Program-made: the position numbers and the translations under genes
Assembly (NCBI GenBank): GCA_963930775.1
Contig: OZ005689.1
Coordinates: 5,829,141 to 5,893,140, forward strand
DNA length: 64,000 nt
Direction: 5' to 3'
DNA from: Cliona cf. orientalis
Lineage: Eukaryota; Porifera; Demospongiae; Clionaida; Clionaidae
Shown: positions 25,901 through 36,800 of the stretch, one piece after another
Layout of the letters: each line of letters starts with the position of its first letter
Position numbering within the stretch: the stretch's first letter is position 1
Notes under the pieces: generated by a model
Databases searched by the model: none
What the model saw: only the letters and a program-made list of their open reading frames with translations
Told to the model about the DNA's origin: nothing

Positions 25901-28017
25901 CACTGTATTCATAATACATGTAATTATCATACTTCAGGAAGTAAAGTTTTGCATTGGCTTCCAGCGATAATCCACCTCCCCTCTCTGCTGCATTTCTACT
26001 TATGTCTATTATTGCACCATATTGTGGCCATCCAACCATATAAATAGATGAAGCTGCCTTGATAGATGAGCCAATGGCGTGGAGTCCTCCCCCTTTGCTC
26101 ACTGCTGTATTATTATAAAGTTCAAAGTAGCTTTCTCGATGACAGTTTAGTTCGCTAGTTACGAGGTAGACACCTCCTCCATTTCCAGTGGCTGTGTTGT
26201 ATGCTATAGTTATGCCACCATTCAGACACATAGAGTTTACTCTCAGTGGAATGTATTGCTCCACCATTTTCAGCATTATTGTGTTCAAGATTGCACTCTC
26301 CATCAAAATATACATTGCTCTGAAATAGAGTTATTGCACCTCCTTCTTGGAAGTCACCCGAGACAGTTGGTGATGGTTGGTTATTCACAAATGTAGCATA
26401 ACCATTGAAAGTAATGTTGCTGTTGAATGCAACTAATGATCCCAAGTTGTTTGAGAATGTTACAGTAGCATTTCCTGAGTCATCTCCAATGAATTCTGAG
26501 TCTGATAAGTATATCACAGCATATCCATCAGCTATGTTGTTATCGATTAGGAAATAGCCATATGTATGCCGAATCACAGATCTGGATGTTGCATGAGTAA
26601 TTGTTCCAATCGGTGAAATGTTATTAGTGAAGCTACTACTAGCCATCGTGATGATGGTGGATCGAGAGTACAGTACTCCACCACTATTGCTGGCATTGTT
26701 ATCACAAAATTCACTTGCTTCTATTGTGATAGTGCTGCTGCTAGAATCCAGTACTCCTCCACTGCTGGCATTGTTATCACAAAATTCACTTGCTTCTATT
26801 GTGATAGTGCTGCTGCTAGAATCCAGTACTCCTCCACTGCTGGCATTGTTATCACAAAATTCACTTGCTTCTATTGTAATAGCACTGCTGCTGGAATACA
26901 GTACTCCTCCATAGCTGGCACTGTTGTCATGGAATTCACTTGCTTCTATTGTAATAGTACTGCTGTAGGAATCCATTACTCCTCCTTCATCGTTGGCACT
27001 GTTGTCATGAAATTCACTGCTTGATTCTATTGTGATAGTACTGCTGCTGGAATATAGTACCCCTCCTCTCCTGGCACTGTTATTATGAAAGTCACTTGCT
27101 TCTATTATGATATTACTGCTGCTGGAATACAGTACCCCTCCACTGCTGTAACTGTTATAATGAAATTCACTTGCTTCTATTATGATAGTACTGCTCATGG
27201 AATATAGTACTCCTCCTCTTGTACTACTGAAGGGAAACGGTACTAATCCTCCACTGCTGTCACTATTATCATGAAATTCACTTGCTTCTATTGTGATAGT
27301 ACTGCTGCTGGAATACAGTACCCCTCCTCTCCTGGCACTGTTATTATGAAAGTCACTTGCTTCTATTATGATATTACTGCTGCTGGAATACAGTACCCCT
27401 CCTATATTGGTGACAGTGTTATTATGAAATTCACTTGCTTCGATTGTGATAGTACTGCTGATGGAATACAGTACTCCTCCACTGCTGTAACTGTTATCAT
27501 GAAATTCACTTGCTTCTATTGTGATAGTACTGCTGATGGAATACAGTACTCCTCCTCTCCCGGCACTATTATTATGAAAGTCACTTGCTTCTATTGTGAT
27601 ATTACTGCTCCTGGAATACAGTACCCCTCCTATATTGGTGACAATGTTATTATGAAATTCACTTGCTTCGATTGTGATAGTACTGCTGATGGAATACAGT
27701 ACTCCTCCACTGCTGTAACTGTTATCATGAAATTCACTTGCTTCTATTGTGATAGTACTGCTGATGGAATACAGTACTCCTCCTCTCCCGGCACTATTAT
27801 TATGAAAGTCACTTGCTTCTATTGTGATATTACTGCTCCTGGAATACAGTACCCCTCCTATATTGGTGACAATGTTATTATGAAATTCACTTGCTTCGAT
27901 TGTGATAGTACTGCTGATGGAATACAGTACTCCTCCACTGCTGTAACTGTTATCATGAAATTCACTTGCTTCTATTGTGATAGTACTGCTGCTGGAATAC
28001 AGTACTCCTCCTCCCGT
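18929..28017. repeat. Second copy of 9640-18728 (likely false duplication)
   Basis: All features recur at a constant offset of 9289. These include the 37-G run (19352-19388), the foldback (19690-20007), the 124-bp duplication (20014-20261), the MITE (22428-22590), the CT microsatellite (about 22846-22904), both frameshift lesions and the rung repeats. No difference was found in the stretches compared by eye. If the duplicate is removed, the window holds about 54.7 kb of unique assembly. Confidence 0.85.
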
Positions 28018-28722
28018 GCGGGTGGCACTATTACTAATAAACACACTACCATTGATGTTAATAATGCTATCCTGTACTGCATATATAGCTCCACCAAAGT
28101 CTGCTCTATTATCTTCAAATCTGCTTTGGCTGATATCAACAGTACTGTTGGTGGCAATAATTGCACCACCAATGAATCCATTGTAAGGTAAACAACCATA
28201 CTCAGGGCCAAGTACAATACATTCTCTGTATGATCCTTTTCTATTAGATAGAAAAGTGCTGTTGACAAACTGTGCTGTTGTTTCAATTAGCTGTAGTGCA
28301 GTTGAGCTGTCGTCTTGACCTTTAAACTTTATATTTTTGACCACAAGTTCTTCAACTTGTCTCACTTGATTTCCTCTACATCCAATAAACTCCAGATTAG
28401 CAATATGAATGATCTGTGATTGATGGAATTGCATACTTGAGTCACTTGTACATTTGATTTGTGCTGTTGAGTTCTCAGACTTCATTATAAAATTATCCAC
28501 ATTTGATAATATCAGGTTGACATTGCTGAGGTGGTGTGCTCCAGGGAGGAAGACCAGTGTGGTGTTGGAGTGGAGAGAATAGCTCGAGTTTGCAGCAAAC
28601 AGGGAGAGGGTTAAACATGGTTGCATGGTGCAAGGTTCGGTTGTAATTGAATTGATGTAATAGATCTCACTGGCTGCTTGGTTTAGAGAGCAGAGGACGA
28701 GTGATAGAGTCAGGAGATTCAT
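23812..28722 (-). pseudogene. Gene C: family member with 18 rungs, broken by a 4-base insertion and a 442-base deletion
   Basis: The start (MNLLTLSLVLCSLNQAASEI) and N-terminal half match gene A, but the variable region has 18 rungs instead of eight. Several of these are copies of a three-rung, 76-residue block. The frame is open for 855 residues to 26155. A 4-base insertion near 26225-26230 then shifts it, and a deletion near 25805 (about 442 bases relative to gene A) shifts it back, so the last 666 residues return to the original frame. The deletion removes residues about 709-852 of the gene A protein. The membrane domain is complete. The normal stop has changed to a lysine codon, so the tail ends SQVK, which would spoil the C-terminal PDZ-ligand pattern. 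It is probably a pseudogene; splicing around the damage cannot be excluded. Confidence 0.8.
27310..28016 (-). repeat. 228-bp higher-order repeat inside gene C
   Basis: Three nearly identical 228-base units (76 codons, three beta-helix rungs each) follow one another. The TATATTGGTGACARTGTTAT marker recurs at about 27402, 27630 and 27858. Each rung has the GGVLYSxSSTITIEASEFH pattern. Period and frame match, so gain or loss of units lengthens or shortens the ectodomain without a frameshift. The probable duplicate in gene B is at about 18021-18727. Confidence 0.85.
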
Positions 28723-28860
28723 GCTGTCCCACTTGTTGCAGGTTTAATCACAGTCTCTGTTATAGTCTGCTTAAATTCTGTATGCTGATAAAGAATTTGA
28801 ACATATTAGGAATTTGTTTAAAGTTTAGCATGATGATTGACTGCTCAGCGATTGGATGAT
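28723..28860 (-). promoter_or_regulatory. Putative promoter-proximal region of gene C
   Basis: An inverted CCAAT box (28850-28855) lies 128-133 bases before the ATG. The TGATAA element and the CTTAAATTCTGTATGCTGAT block are identical to those of genes A and E. A TATA-like CTATAACA (plus strand TGTTATAG at 28758-28765) lies nearest the start. Function is inferred from position and conservation only. Confidence 0.35.
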
Positions 28861-29524
28861 TCTCGCTGGTCCGACTCTTAGCTTTGTAGATACTCACTTT
28901 TACTATTTTTCCCATGAGTTCTCATGATTACAATAACTGTATAAATATGTACACATGCAGTAAAGCTGTATTATGTAGAGGAAGAACCATAAATTAAATG
29001 TATAGTTACCATAATCATGCATCAAGTATTTCGTGTAAACACGCCAATTTTTTGTTCATCACTGGCATGTTTGTTATTTTTTTACTGATTATAAATGGAT
29101 TGTTATAACTAGTGTATTTGAATATGACATGAGAGTCACGAAATTGTTACTGTCAATATATAATTATGGAATCAATTGATAGACTTTATACATGTGTATG
29201 TAGGGTGGCCTGACTGTTACATATTATACATAATGCATTACAAAAATGAAAATAATATTATCTCGAGAATGAAACAGTTTGAGAACTTCTAACCTTAACC
29301 ATCATGTGTTATGAGCTATTCTACATCCACAGAAATTTTAATTTAGGATTATTGACATACAGAACTCGAGGGTAACAAAAATTGTGTTTTCGCAATCCCC
29401 ATGCATGATTTAGATCCTGTACATACATTGACCGTGTATAGTGGGAAATTTTCAAGGGAGAAAACTTTCACTGACAAAACTTTATAGCGGAATGATAAAT
29501 TGATTACATAGATGGGTATGTGTA
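28861..29524. other. Spacer upstream of gene C
   Basis: This is ordinary family 5' flank, with one copy of the TAGTTACCATAATCATGCAT spacer repeat, ending in a stretch (about 29450-29524) not matched elsewhere in the window. No gene is seen. The sequence corresponding to about 10370-14000 of the A-C spacer is missing here, and the LINE occupies the junction. Confidence 0.5.
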
Positions 29525-29690
29525 TTATTATTATTATTATTATTATTATTACTGCTTTACAGCTACCATGTAGCTGAAGGTCTGTTACATGATTGCAACA
29601 GCCTGACAAGATAGCAAAGAGATAATATAATAAGTATAATGTAAATCGTTCTAGGCTAGAAAAGTACAATTGATGCAGCTCTTGTGCCAG

Positions 29691-32603
29691 TTAGTTGAAG
29701 CAGGATTTTGGTACGGAGAAACACCTTGGGCAGGGACATGCGAAATAGTATGAGCAGCTGATATCTGGGTTGAAATTGGTGAGAAATGACTTCCAGAAGA
29801 TGTCAATTAATTGTTTTCTGATGGTTATGAATGATAAGTTTAGATCAATGGGAGGTAGCGAGTTCCATAGATGGGGTAGTCTGTAAAAGTAGAATTGTTT
29901 GTCTCTATTGTGTTTAATAGGAGGTTGAACTAGCTTATTAAAAGTACCAGACCTGGTGTTGTTGTGGCTAAAGAAAACGTGGTCGGAGATGTTGAATGAT
30001 TGGTTGGGTGACTCATGGAGTTTCAAAGACTTAACAAAGAAACACAGGTCACTGAGCTCAAGCAACATTGACATTGGTAGAATATTAAGTGTGATTAATC
30101 TGGTCCTGTAGTCAGAAGTGTAATCATTCAGTATATATTTCGTTGCACGACGTTGAATATGTTCGATTGGGTTCATATCTTTTTGAAGGAGTGGTCTCCA
30201 AACTTGGGATCCATAGGTAAGTTGAGATCGTACCAGGGAGATATAAAGTTTTTTCTTGGTGATGACGTTGTTGGATGAAGCAAATGTGCGACGGAGAAGA
30301 CATAGTATTTTGTAGGCTCTGGAAGTTATTCTTGAGATATGGTGAGACCAGGATAGGTCTGATGATATTAATATTCCGAGATCTTTTTGTTGGTTACATC
30401 GGGCGATAGATAGACCATTGATGAGGTAATCCGTCTGGGTGTCACAGTGATTGGAGGAGGCATGGGAAGAGATGGATAACATAGAACATTTTGTCTCGTT
30501 GAACTTTAGTTTCCAGTCAGCGCTCCACAAGGATAGTGCATCAAGATCAGATTGGAGGAGGATACAGTCATGAGGGGAGCAAACTGGCCGAAGACATTTG
30601 GTGTCATCAGCAAACAGGAAAGTTTTGGAGTGTTTCACTGAGGAGGATAAGTCATTGATGTAGATGAGAAATAGGAAAGGACCAAGAATGCTTCCCTGAG
30701 GAACTCCTGAGACTACAGGTAGAGTGGAGGATTTACTGTTGTTAATGCTTACATGTTGGTATCTGTTGGTTAGGTATTCTCTGAACCATTTCCACAGACT
30801 TCCCACGATGCCAGTCTTCCACAGTTTCAACAAAAGCTCTTGGTGAGGTACACTGTCAAACGCCTTCTTAAAGTCAAGATAGATAATATCACATTGAGAA
30901 CAGCTGCAATTGTTGAGGGCACTGAGTATGTCACTTAAAAAGATCAGCAATTGCTGGGTTGTGGAGTGATGCTGACGGAAACCGAATTGGTGATGGTAAA
31001 AGATATTATTAGTTGTGATGAACTTACTTATTTTAATAAAGATAAGGTGTTCCAAGACTTTAGACACTATACACAGAAGAGATATTGGTCGGTAGTTTAT
31101 GACTTGGGATTTATCACCAGATTTGAAGATGGGAGTAATAGAATGGCACTTCCATTCATGGGGGATACATTGTTTAGATAGGCTCACAGAGAAGAGGTGG
31201 TGTAGTGGTAAGTAGAGTGCTATGGCACAGTGTTTAATCAGTTTGGAGCCAATACCATCGCAGCCGCTTGATTTCGTAGGGTCAAGTGATGAAAGGGCAT
31301 CAAATACTTCGGAGTCTGTAAAAGATATAGTGCATAAGCAAGAAGGTGGCATGGGAAGAGTACTCATGTCCGGTAGAGAAAAAGAGCTACCTGTGAAGAC
31401 TGAGTGAAAGAAGGTATTGAAGAGCTCAGCTTTGTCAGTATCGGAAGTCGCATTGGAGTTATTAAGAGAAACAATAGGGGGTATGGTGCTATTCTTACAT
31501 AGGGTTCGGATGTAATCATATATTTTTGAGTTGTGTGAACCAGCAAAAGATTGGATTAGTTGGGATTCATAGTTGGATTTGGCAAGTAATGTCTTGCTGC
31601 GGTACTCAGATTCAAGGTCATTTATTTTGTGTTGGAGATGAGGTGTTGTGTGTTTACTGGACCTTTTCTTGATCGAGCGTAGGCATTTTGAAAGGTGCCT
31701 AAGCTCAGGTGTATACCAGCAAGGGAATTGGTGTCTCCTAAGCCTGACCTTTGGTATGAACATGTTCATGGCATTATGAATAGAATTCTTTATTTCATGC
31801 CAGATGAATTCGACATCCTGACTTCGTAAGCAGGGTGAGTATTCGAAGTCGAGTAGATAAGACAGTATGGCACTGAAATTGGCTTTCGGGAAGTCATAGA
31901 CATATTTGGGAATGGTGGGTGAAGTTCGAATGAGTTGCTGGGCTAAACTGAATGCGATAACAAAATGATCAGAGGATATCCAGTTGTTGATGGGGGATAT
32001 GGTGAGGTTGGTTACCAGTTCGTCTGTGTTTGAGAGTAAAAGATCAAGGATGTTGCCTTTGGTGTGGGTAGGTTGGTCAATTAGTTGTGACAATGAGTTG
32101 TCGAAGATAAAGTCACAGAAGGCATTTGATAGTGTGGAGGTTGAGGAAAGAGTGTGCCAATTAATGTCAGGTAGATTAAAGTCACCGATAATAATAACAT
32201 ATGTTGATAGGTTGGATTGGACGATTTGAGTCAGGTCCAAGATTAAATCATACATGAGGGAATCGCTAGGGTTGGGAGGAGAGTAAACACAGCTGAGTGT
32301 AACAGGTTTGCTGAGGTTAAGCCGAACCGTTAAGATTTCAAGTGAATTGTTAGGTGAGTCAGATGAGATAACAGAAACAGGAATAGTGCTTTTTGTAGCA
32401 ATTAACACTCCACCTCCACGTGAGGGTCTATCTTTACGGTGGATGTTGTAGTTTGTAGGGAGAATTTCCTGGTCGAATACAGATTCTGATAGCCACGTCT
32501 CGGTTAGACAGATTACATCAAAATCGGAGGAGTATACATAAGATTGGAATAGAGATAATTTGTTAACTATACTTCTAATGTTAAGATAGCAGCAGGTAAT
32601 CAT
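29691..32603 (-). CDS. LINE ORF2: endonuclease and reverse transcriptase, intact
   Basis: The 970-residue frame has no interruption. The N-terminal apurinic-like endonuclease domain (about residues 1-225) shows YLNIRSI, LTETWL, GDFNLPDINW and SDHF. The reverse transcriptase has RPISLL, YLDFKKAFDSVPH, GVPQGSILGPFLFLIYINDL and the catalytic FADD box. The C-terminal part has the LPHLWNSLP motif found in CR1/L2/Rex-type elements and ends with clustered cysteines. The product would nick target DNA and copy the element RNA there. An undamaged frame suggests recent insertion, although this copy cannot make a full ORF1 protein. Confidence 0.9.
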   Translation of the reverse strand: MITCCYLNIRSIVNKLSLFQSYVYSSDFDVICLTETWLSESVFDQEILPTNYNIHRKDRPSRGGGVLIATKSTIPVSVISSDSPNNSLEILTVRLNLSKPVTLSCVYSPPNPSDSLMYDLILDLTQIVQSNLSTYVIIIGDFNLPDINWHTLSSTSTLSNAFCDFIFDNSLSQLIDQPTHTKGNILDLLLSNTDELVTNLTISPINNWISSDHFVIAFSLAQQLIRTSPTIPKYVYDFPKANFSAILSYLLDFEYSPCLRSQDVEFIWHEIKNSIHNAMNMFIPKVRLRRHQFPCWYTPELRHLSKCLRSIKKRSSKHTTPHLQHKINDLESEYRSKTLLAKSNYESQLIQSFAGSHNSKIYDYIRTLCKNSTIPPIVSLNNSNATSDTDKAELFNTFFHSVFTGSSFSLPDMSTLPMPPSCLCTISFTDSEVFDALSSLDPTKSSGCDGIGSKLIKHCAIALYLPLHHLFSVSLSKQCIPHEWKCHSITPIFKSGDKSQVINYRPISLLCIVSKVLEHLIFIKISKFITTNNIFYHHQFGFRQHHSTTQQLLIFLSDILSALNNCSCSQCDIIYLDFKKAFDSVPHQELLLKLWKTGIVGSLWKWFREYLTNRYQHVSINNSKSSTLPVVSGVPQGSILGPFLFLIYINDLSSSVKHSKTFLFADDTKCLRPVCSPHDCILLQSDLDALSLWSADWKLKFNETKCSMLSISSHASSNHCDTQTDYLINGLSIARCNQQKDLGILISSDLSWSHHISRITSRAYKILCLLRRTFASSNNVITKKKLYISLVRSQLTYGSQVWRPLLQKDMNPIEHIQRRATKYILNDYTSDYRTRLITLNILPMSMLLELSDLCFFVKSLKLHESPNQSFNISDHVFFSHNNTRSGTFNKLVQPPIKHNRDKQFYFYRLPHLWNSLPPIDLNLSFITIRKQLIDIFWKSFLTNFNPDISCSYYFACPCPRCFSVPKSCFN

Positions 32604-32696
32604 GGAGTTGGTGGAATTTGTGGGATGATTTGTAACATGATCATGATTGTAGAGAATTGTTGCATCTGAATTTAAATTGTTGTTGGAAGGTACTAG

Positions 32697-33312
32697 TCAG
32701 TCTTGATTGGGTAGCAGGGTTGAGGGAGACGTAGTTCCTGCAACTCTGGTGTTGTGGGTGTCACTGGTAGATATGGCATTGGCAGTGTTGCTTGTAAGAG
32801 AGATGTTGTTTGGGTCACTTGTAGTTGTAAACATGGCATTATTAGTGTTGGTGTTGTCTGAAGACAGTGTACTGTTAGACATGGCGTTGGAGCTTGAGGT
32901 GCCGTTGGGATTGCTACTTGTAGACATTGACATGGTGATAGAACTGTTGTTGACTGTTGGCGTACAATCACGCGGTAAACCGTGGGTACTGTGTTGATTG
33001 AGTCGAATGAAGGTGTCTTCGTTGGCTGAGCCTACTTTGGTTCCGTTTACGTATATAGAGTTACCACGTATTTTGATGAGCCTTCTCTCGACTCCATTGT
33101 CTATGAGGGTTCTTCTCTCTTTGAGTAGTGTAGACTCAATTTTTCGTTCAATGGTTGACATGAAGGGTTTGATATACACATTGGGGTGTTCGGATTTGGA
33201 TATTCTGAACCTGTTTGAGAGAACTGTGGCAACATCATAAGAGCGGGCAAATTTAACAATTAAAGGTCTTGTTCTGGCCTCGGAGTATGAACCAATCCTG
33301 CTGCAGTCACAT
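32697..33312 (-). pseudogene. LINE ORF1, 5'-truncated
   Basis: The frame keeps the C-terminal nucleic-acid-binding-like region (RPLIVKFARS, NVYIKPFMS, LLKERRTLI), then a long Ser/Thr/Asn-rich tail, and stops at 32697. The apparent ATG at 33341 lies in gene D flanking DNA, so the first dozen residues of the open frame do not belong to ORF1. The missing part would normally carry the coiled-coil or PHD-like N-terminus. Truncation at the 5' end is typical of incomplete reverse transcription. Confidence 0.7.
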
Positions 33313-33861
33313 ATAGGTATACAAAAGGTGTGCTCTGCCACAAGTTCAGAAGGCTAATGATTGGTCAGAATTGTGCACAAACGATGGTGCCATAGTGATG
33401 CATGCGCCGGGGATAATAATCCATGAATACTGGACAACATAGCCGCCCCTTGCGCATATGTGGGGTGTAAAAATTAATGAAACAAAGGCTTAATCAGTAA
33501 CATAGTTAAGAATTGGCATTGAGCGTCCGCCTCTATAGGCTCTGCTCCTACTTGATACAAAGCATTAAAGGTAATTAAAACATTTGAGTCCTTTAACACC
33601 TAATATCACATGAAACACTACTAAATGATTTTCTCCTGCTTATGCATAATTATCTCAAAAAGGTCTATTACAAAAATATCGATTCCTTAGCTATAACATT
33701 GCCGGTATCTTGCAGAAAATTAGTTATCGATTCCTTATATGCAAAAATAGCACACCGCTACTCTAATGTAGCATAAGTTTCTAATAAGCGATCCAGTTAA
33801 AAGCAGATATTCAGTTTCTATTATAGTCTAGAGTTTTCTATAATTATACTTGAGGTTTGCG

Positions 33862-36800
33862 TTAGACTTGGCTAATTGCTTCCTTCTCTTTGACTTGGGC
33901 TGCCTCTTCAGCACCAGGTATGTGTATTGAATTGGCCACTTCTTCAGGATCTGGTGCTGCAAGGTCACGGGGTTGGTGCACCTCCACCACAGACTGGGTA
34001 GGCTTCACTGGCTCTTGCTGTTTGACTGGCACTGTATAGTCATAAGTGTTAACAGGGCGGTCAATCATATCCAAGAGTTCTTTGAATCGGTGAATGTCAT
34101 CATCAGGTGGTGGGCTCCAGTGACGTTCAGGTTTCGGTTTTGGATCAGCGTCAGTGAACAGTCTGTCAATAATTCTACCGAGCTTTGTCTTATAAATCTT
34201 TGAGAAGACTGAGGTGTATGTGTAGACATGGTAGAGGATGATGAGCAGCAGTACAATGAATGTGATGATGACTGAAGTGGCAGCTGCTTTACGGATGCTA
34301 GCTGGGCTATCAAGAGAATACCAGGTGAAAATTACAAAGGATAGGATGTTGAAGTAAAAAAAATGTCTCGAGTACATCCACTGGCCATTTCCTGTACAGT
34401 CTGCTGCCAAAGAACAGTCTGAGAGCAAAAATGCAACAAACTGTGAAGCTGATAGCTGTAAGAGCAATAGTAGGGCCATTGGGAACATTTATGGTAGCTA
34501 CAAGGTACAAGATGACACGAAAAATCAGCAGCAGTCCAGTCCAGTAGCGATGCTTGGGAGTGTAAGGTTTGTGGTAGGTTTCAATGAAAGTTTGTATCCT
34601 TGGATTCCTTGACCACCTGAAGATTTTCCACCTTGGAAGGTAGAGGAGCCACTGCCAGGAGAAGAGAAGAACAGCGTAGACCAGACCAACCAGGAGAAGG
34701 AGAACAGCTGCGATGAATAAAGGAATGTGCTTTCTGGAGTGATATTTGACAGTTGCATCAGGGAGCCACAGCATTTCAATAGAGCCATCAGGATACTCCA
34801 GAATGCCAAATGATATAGATTTAAAGCAGACTTCAAGAAGCTTAGCATAGGAAAGTAGAATTAGTGTGGCTGGAGTTGCCACTGGATCCTTCTTTCCTAT
34901 GAGGTTAGTGAATTTAGTAGAGTAGGAGCTGATGATGATGACTAAGACCTCAAGAAGAATGATATAGGCAGGATAAGCTAATTCTAGCCAAGTTTTAATG
35001 TAAGTGTCCATTCCTGGAAAGTAGCAAGTGTCGATTCCTAGTTCTAGGTTAAGCCATGATATGAATACAGTACTGAAGCTTCTTGTTTCAAATGGAAGTA
35101 GAATACTCTTGTTTGCATGTACAACATTGGCATAAAAGATCAGCCCATTTAGAGTTCCAACTGCAACAGTTACATTGAGTAGTAACAATAAAGTCATCAG
35201 TGCTATACCAGTTAGAATTGCAGTTATGGTGATGGCTATGAGTAGTACATGCCAGTAGCTAGGACATGAGAGACAGCGTGAACTACCGAGAGAGAGGCTG
35301 AAACCAGGTTGGCAAGATCCACAAAACAGAGATGACCGGTTGAAGGCACACTGAGCGTCAGCTCCATTTTGCTCGTTGAGGTCAACTGGTGGACTGATTG
35401 ACAAACAGTAGTCAAAAGGACAGTTAGGGTAGACTAAATAACCAGTTCGGTCTTTATCATTGATGTAGGAAATCCAGGCTCTTGTTTGAGGCTGTTTGAA
35501 TAATAATCCAGTGTGGCTGTTACACTGATGCATATATTGACTGATATCACTGTGGCAGTCACATATACAGATTGTGTTGTTCATTCCTGAGACTTGTAAT
35601 CCAATTGGACAGCTACAAGGGAGAAAGTGGATTTCTATTTTTGCACTAGAGAGTTCAGTATCTTTGCATGGACCATCTGAGGCGTAGAGGGACAGATTTT
35701 CAGACACATGGGGTGAAAAAACATTGAATGTTAAATTAATACACTCAGCAGGTATTTTCCTAGCCAACTGGCCTTCACCCAGACCATTTTCAGTGAAATA
35801 GAGGGAGGTTTGGATGGTTGCACTAACTGGTTGGCCATTTTGATCAACAGCAACAACTGAGAGTGTGAATGTTTGTCCCTTTTTAACCTCAGTGTAGTGT
35901 TGGTGGGTGCAGTCATTGGTATTGTTTTGATCAGCATTGAAGCAAAGGCACATTCGAACTGGATCAGATGATACTGAGAGGTTTGTGTCAATCATAATTT
36001 CCATACGTCGTCGATATCCTAAGCTGTAGTCATAGATGTAATATGTAGGAGTGGACAAATTCTTAAAGTAAGCAATCCCATCACCTCTGTCTTTAAAGTC
36101 ACGTGGGTACTTATTGTGAACTTCAGCAAATGGACTCACAGCACATCTGTCTAGTAGTCCTCCATAGAGAGTGGAGCCAGAAATGTTAGCATGGTTTTGT
36201 GAGAAGTGCATACTCTGTATCCCAAGGCGTGATTCAGAATATATGTAACTATGGAGAGCAAGTACTTGAAAGAAGCATTCTGTCTCTGTGCTGCTAGCAC
36301 AGGTACCAGAGTTGGTATCATCAGCCACATATATTGCTCCACCATAGTGTGCACTGTTGGCAGTGAATATTGTTGTATTGAAATCAACATAATCATACTT
36401 CAGAATATAAAGTTTTGCATTGGCTTCCAGTGATAATCCACCTCCCCTCTCTGCTGCATTTCTACTTATGTCTATTATTGCACCAGTGTTTTCATATTGG
36501 GGCCTTCCAATAAAGGATGAAGCTGCCCTGATAGATGAGCCAATGGCGTGGAGTCCTCCCCCTTTGCTCAATGCTGTATTATTATGAAGTTCAAAGTTGC
36601 TTTGTTGTTGGCAGTTTAGTTCGCTAGTTGAGAGGTAGACACCTCCTCCATTTCCAGTGGCCCTGTTGTGTGCTATAGTTACATCACCATTCACATAGAG
36701 TTTACTCTCAGTGGAATGTATTGCTCCACCATTTTCAGCATAGTTGTGTTCAAAATTGCATTCTCCATCAAAGAATATATTGCTCTGGAATAGAGTTATT

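Larger units (their letters stand above)
29525..33312 (-). mobile_element. CR1/L2-like non-LTR retrotransposon, 5' truncated
   Basis: The element reads on the minus strand: an incomplete ORF1 (32697 to about 33312), a 93-base interval, an intact ORF2 (29691-32603), a short 3' untranslated region and an (AAT)n tail (plus strand ATTATTATT at about 29523-29552). Microsatellite-like tails instead of poly(A) are usual for CR1/L2-group LINEs. The 5' end is where the gene D 3' flank resumes at about 33313. No target duplication was recognised. It lies between genes C and D, where about 3.6 kb of the usual spacer is absent. Confidence 0.8.

Noticed and set aside
27271-28191. 306-codon plus-strand open frame (and its copy at 17982-18941)
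   Set aside because: It is the antisense of the rung repeats of gene C; the regular period keeps the opposite frame open. The copy in gene B runs into the N gap.
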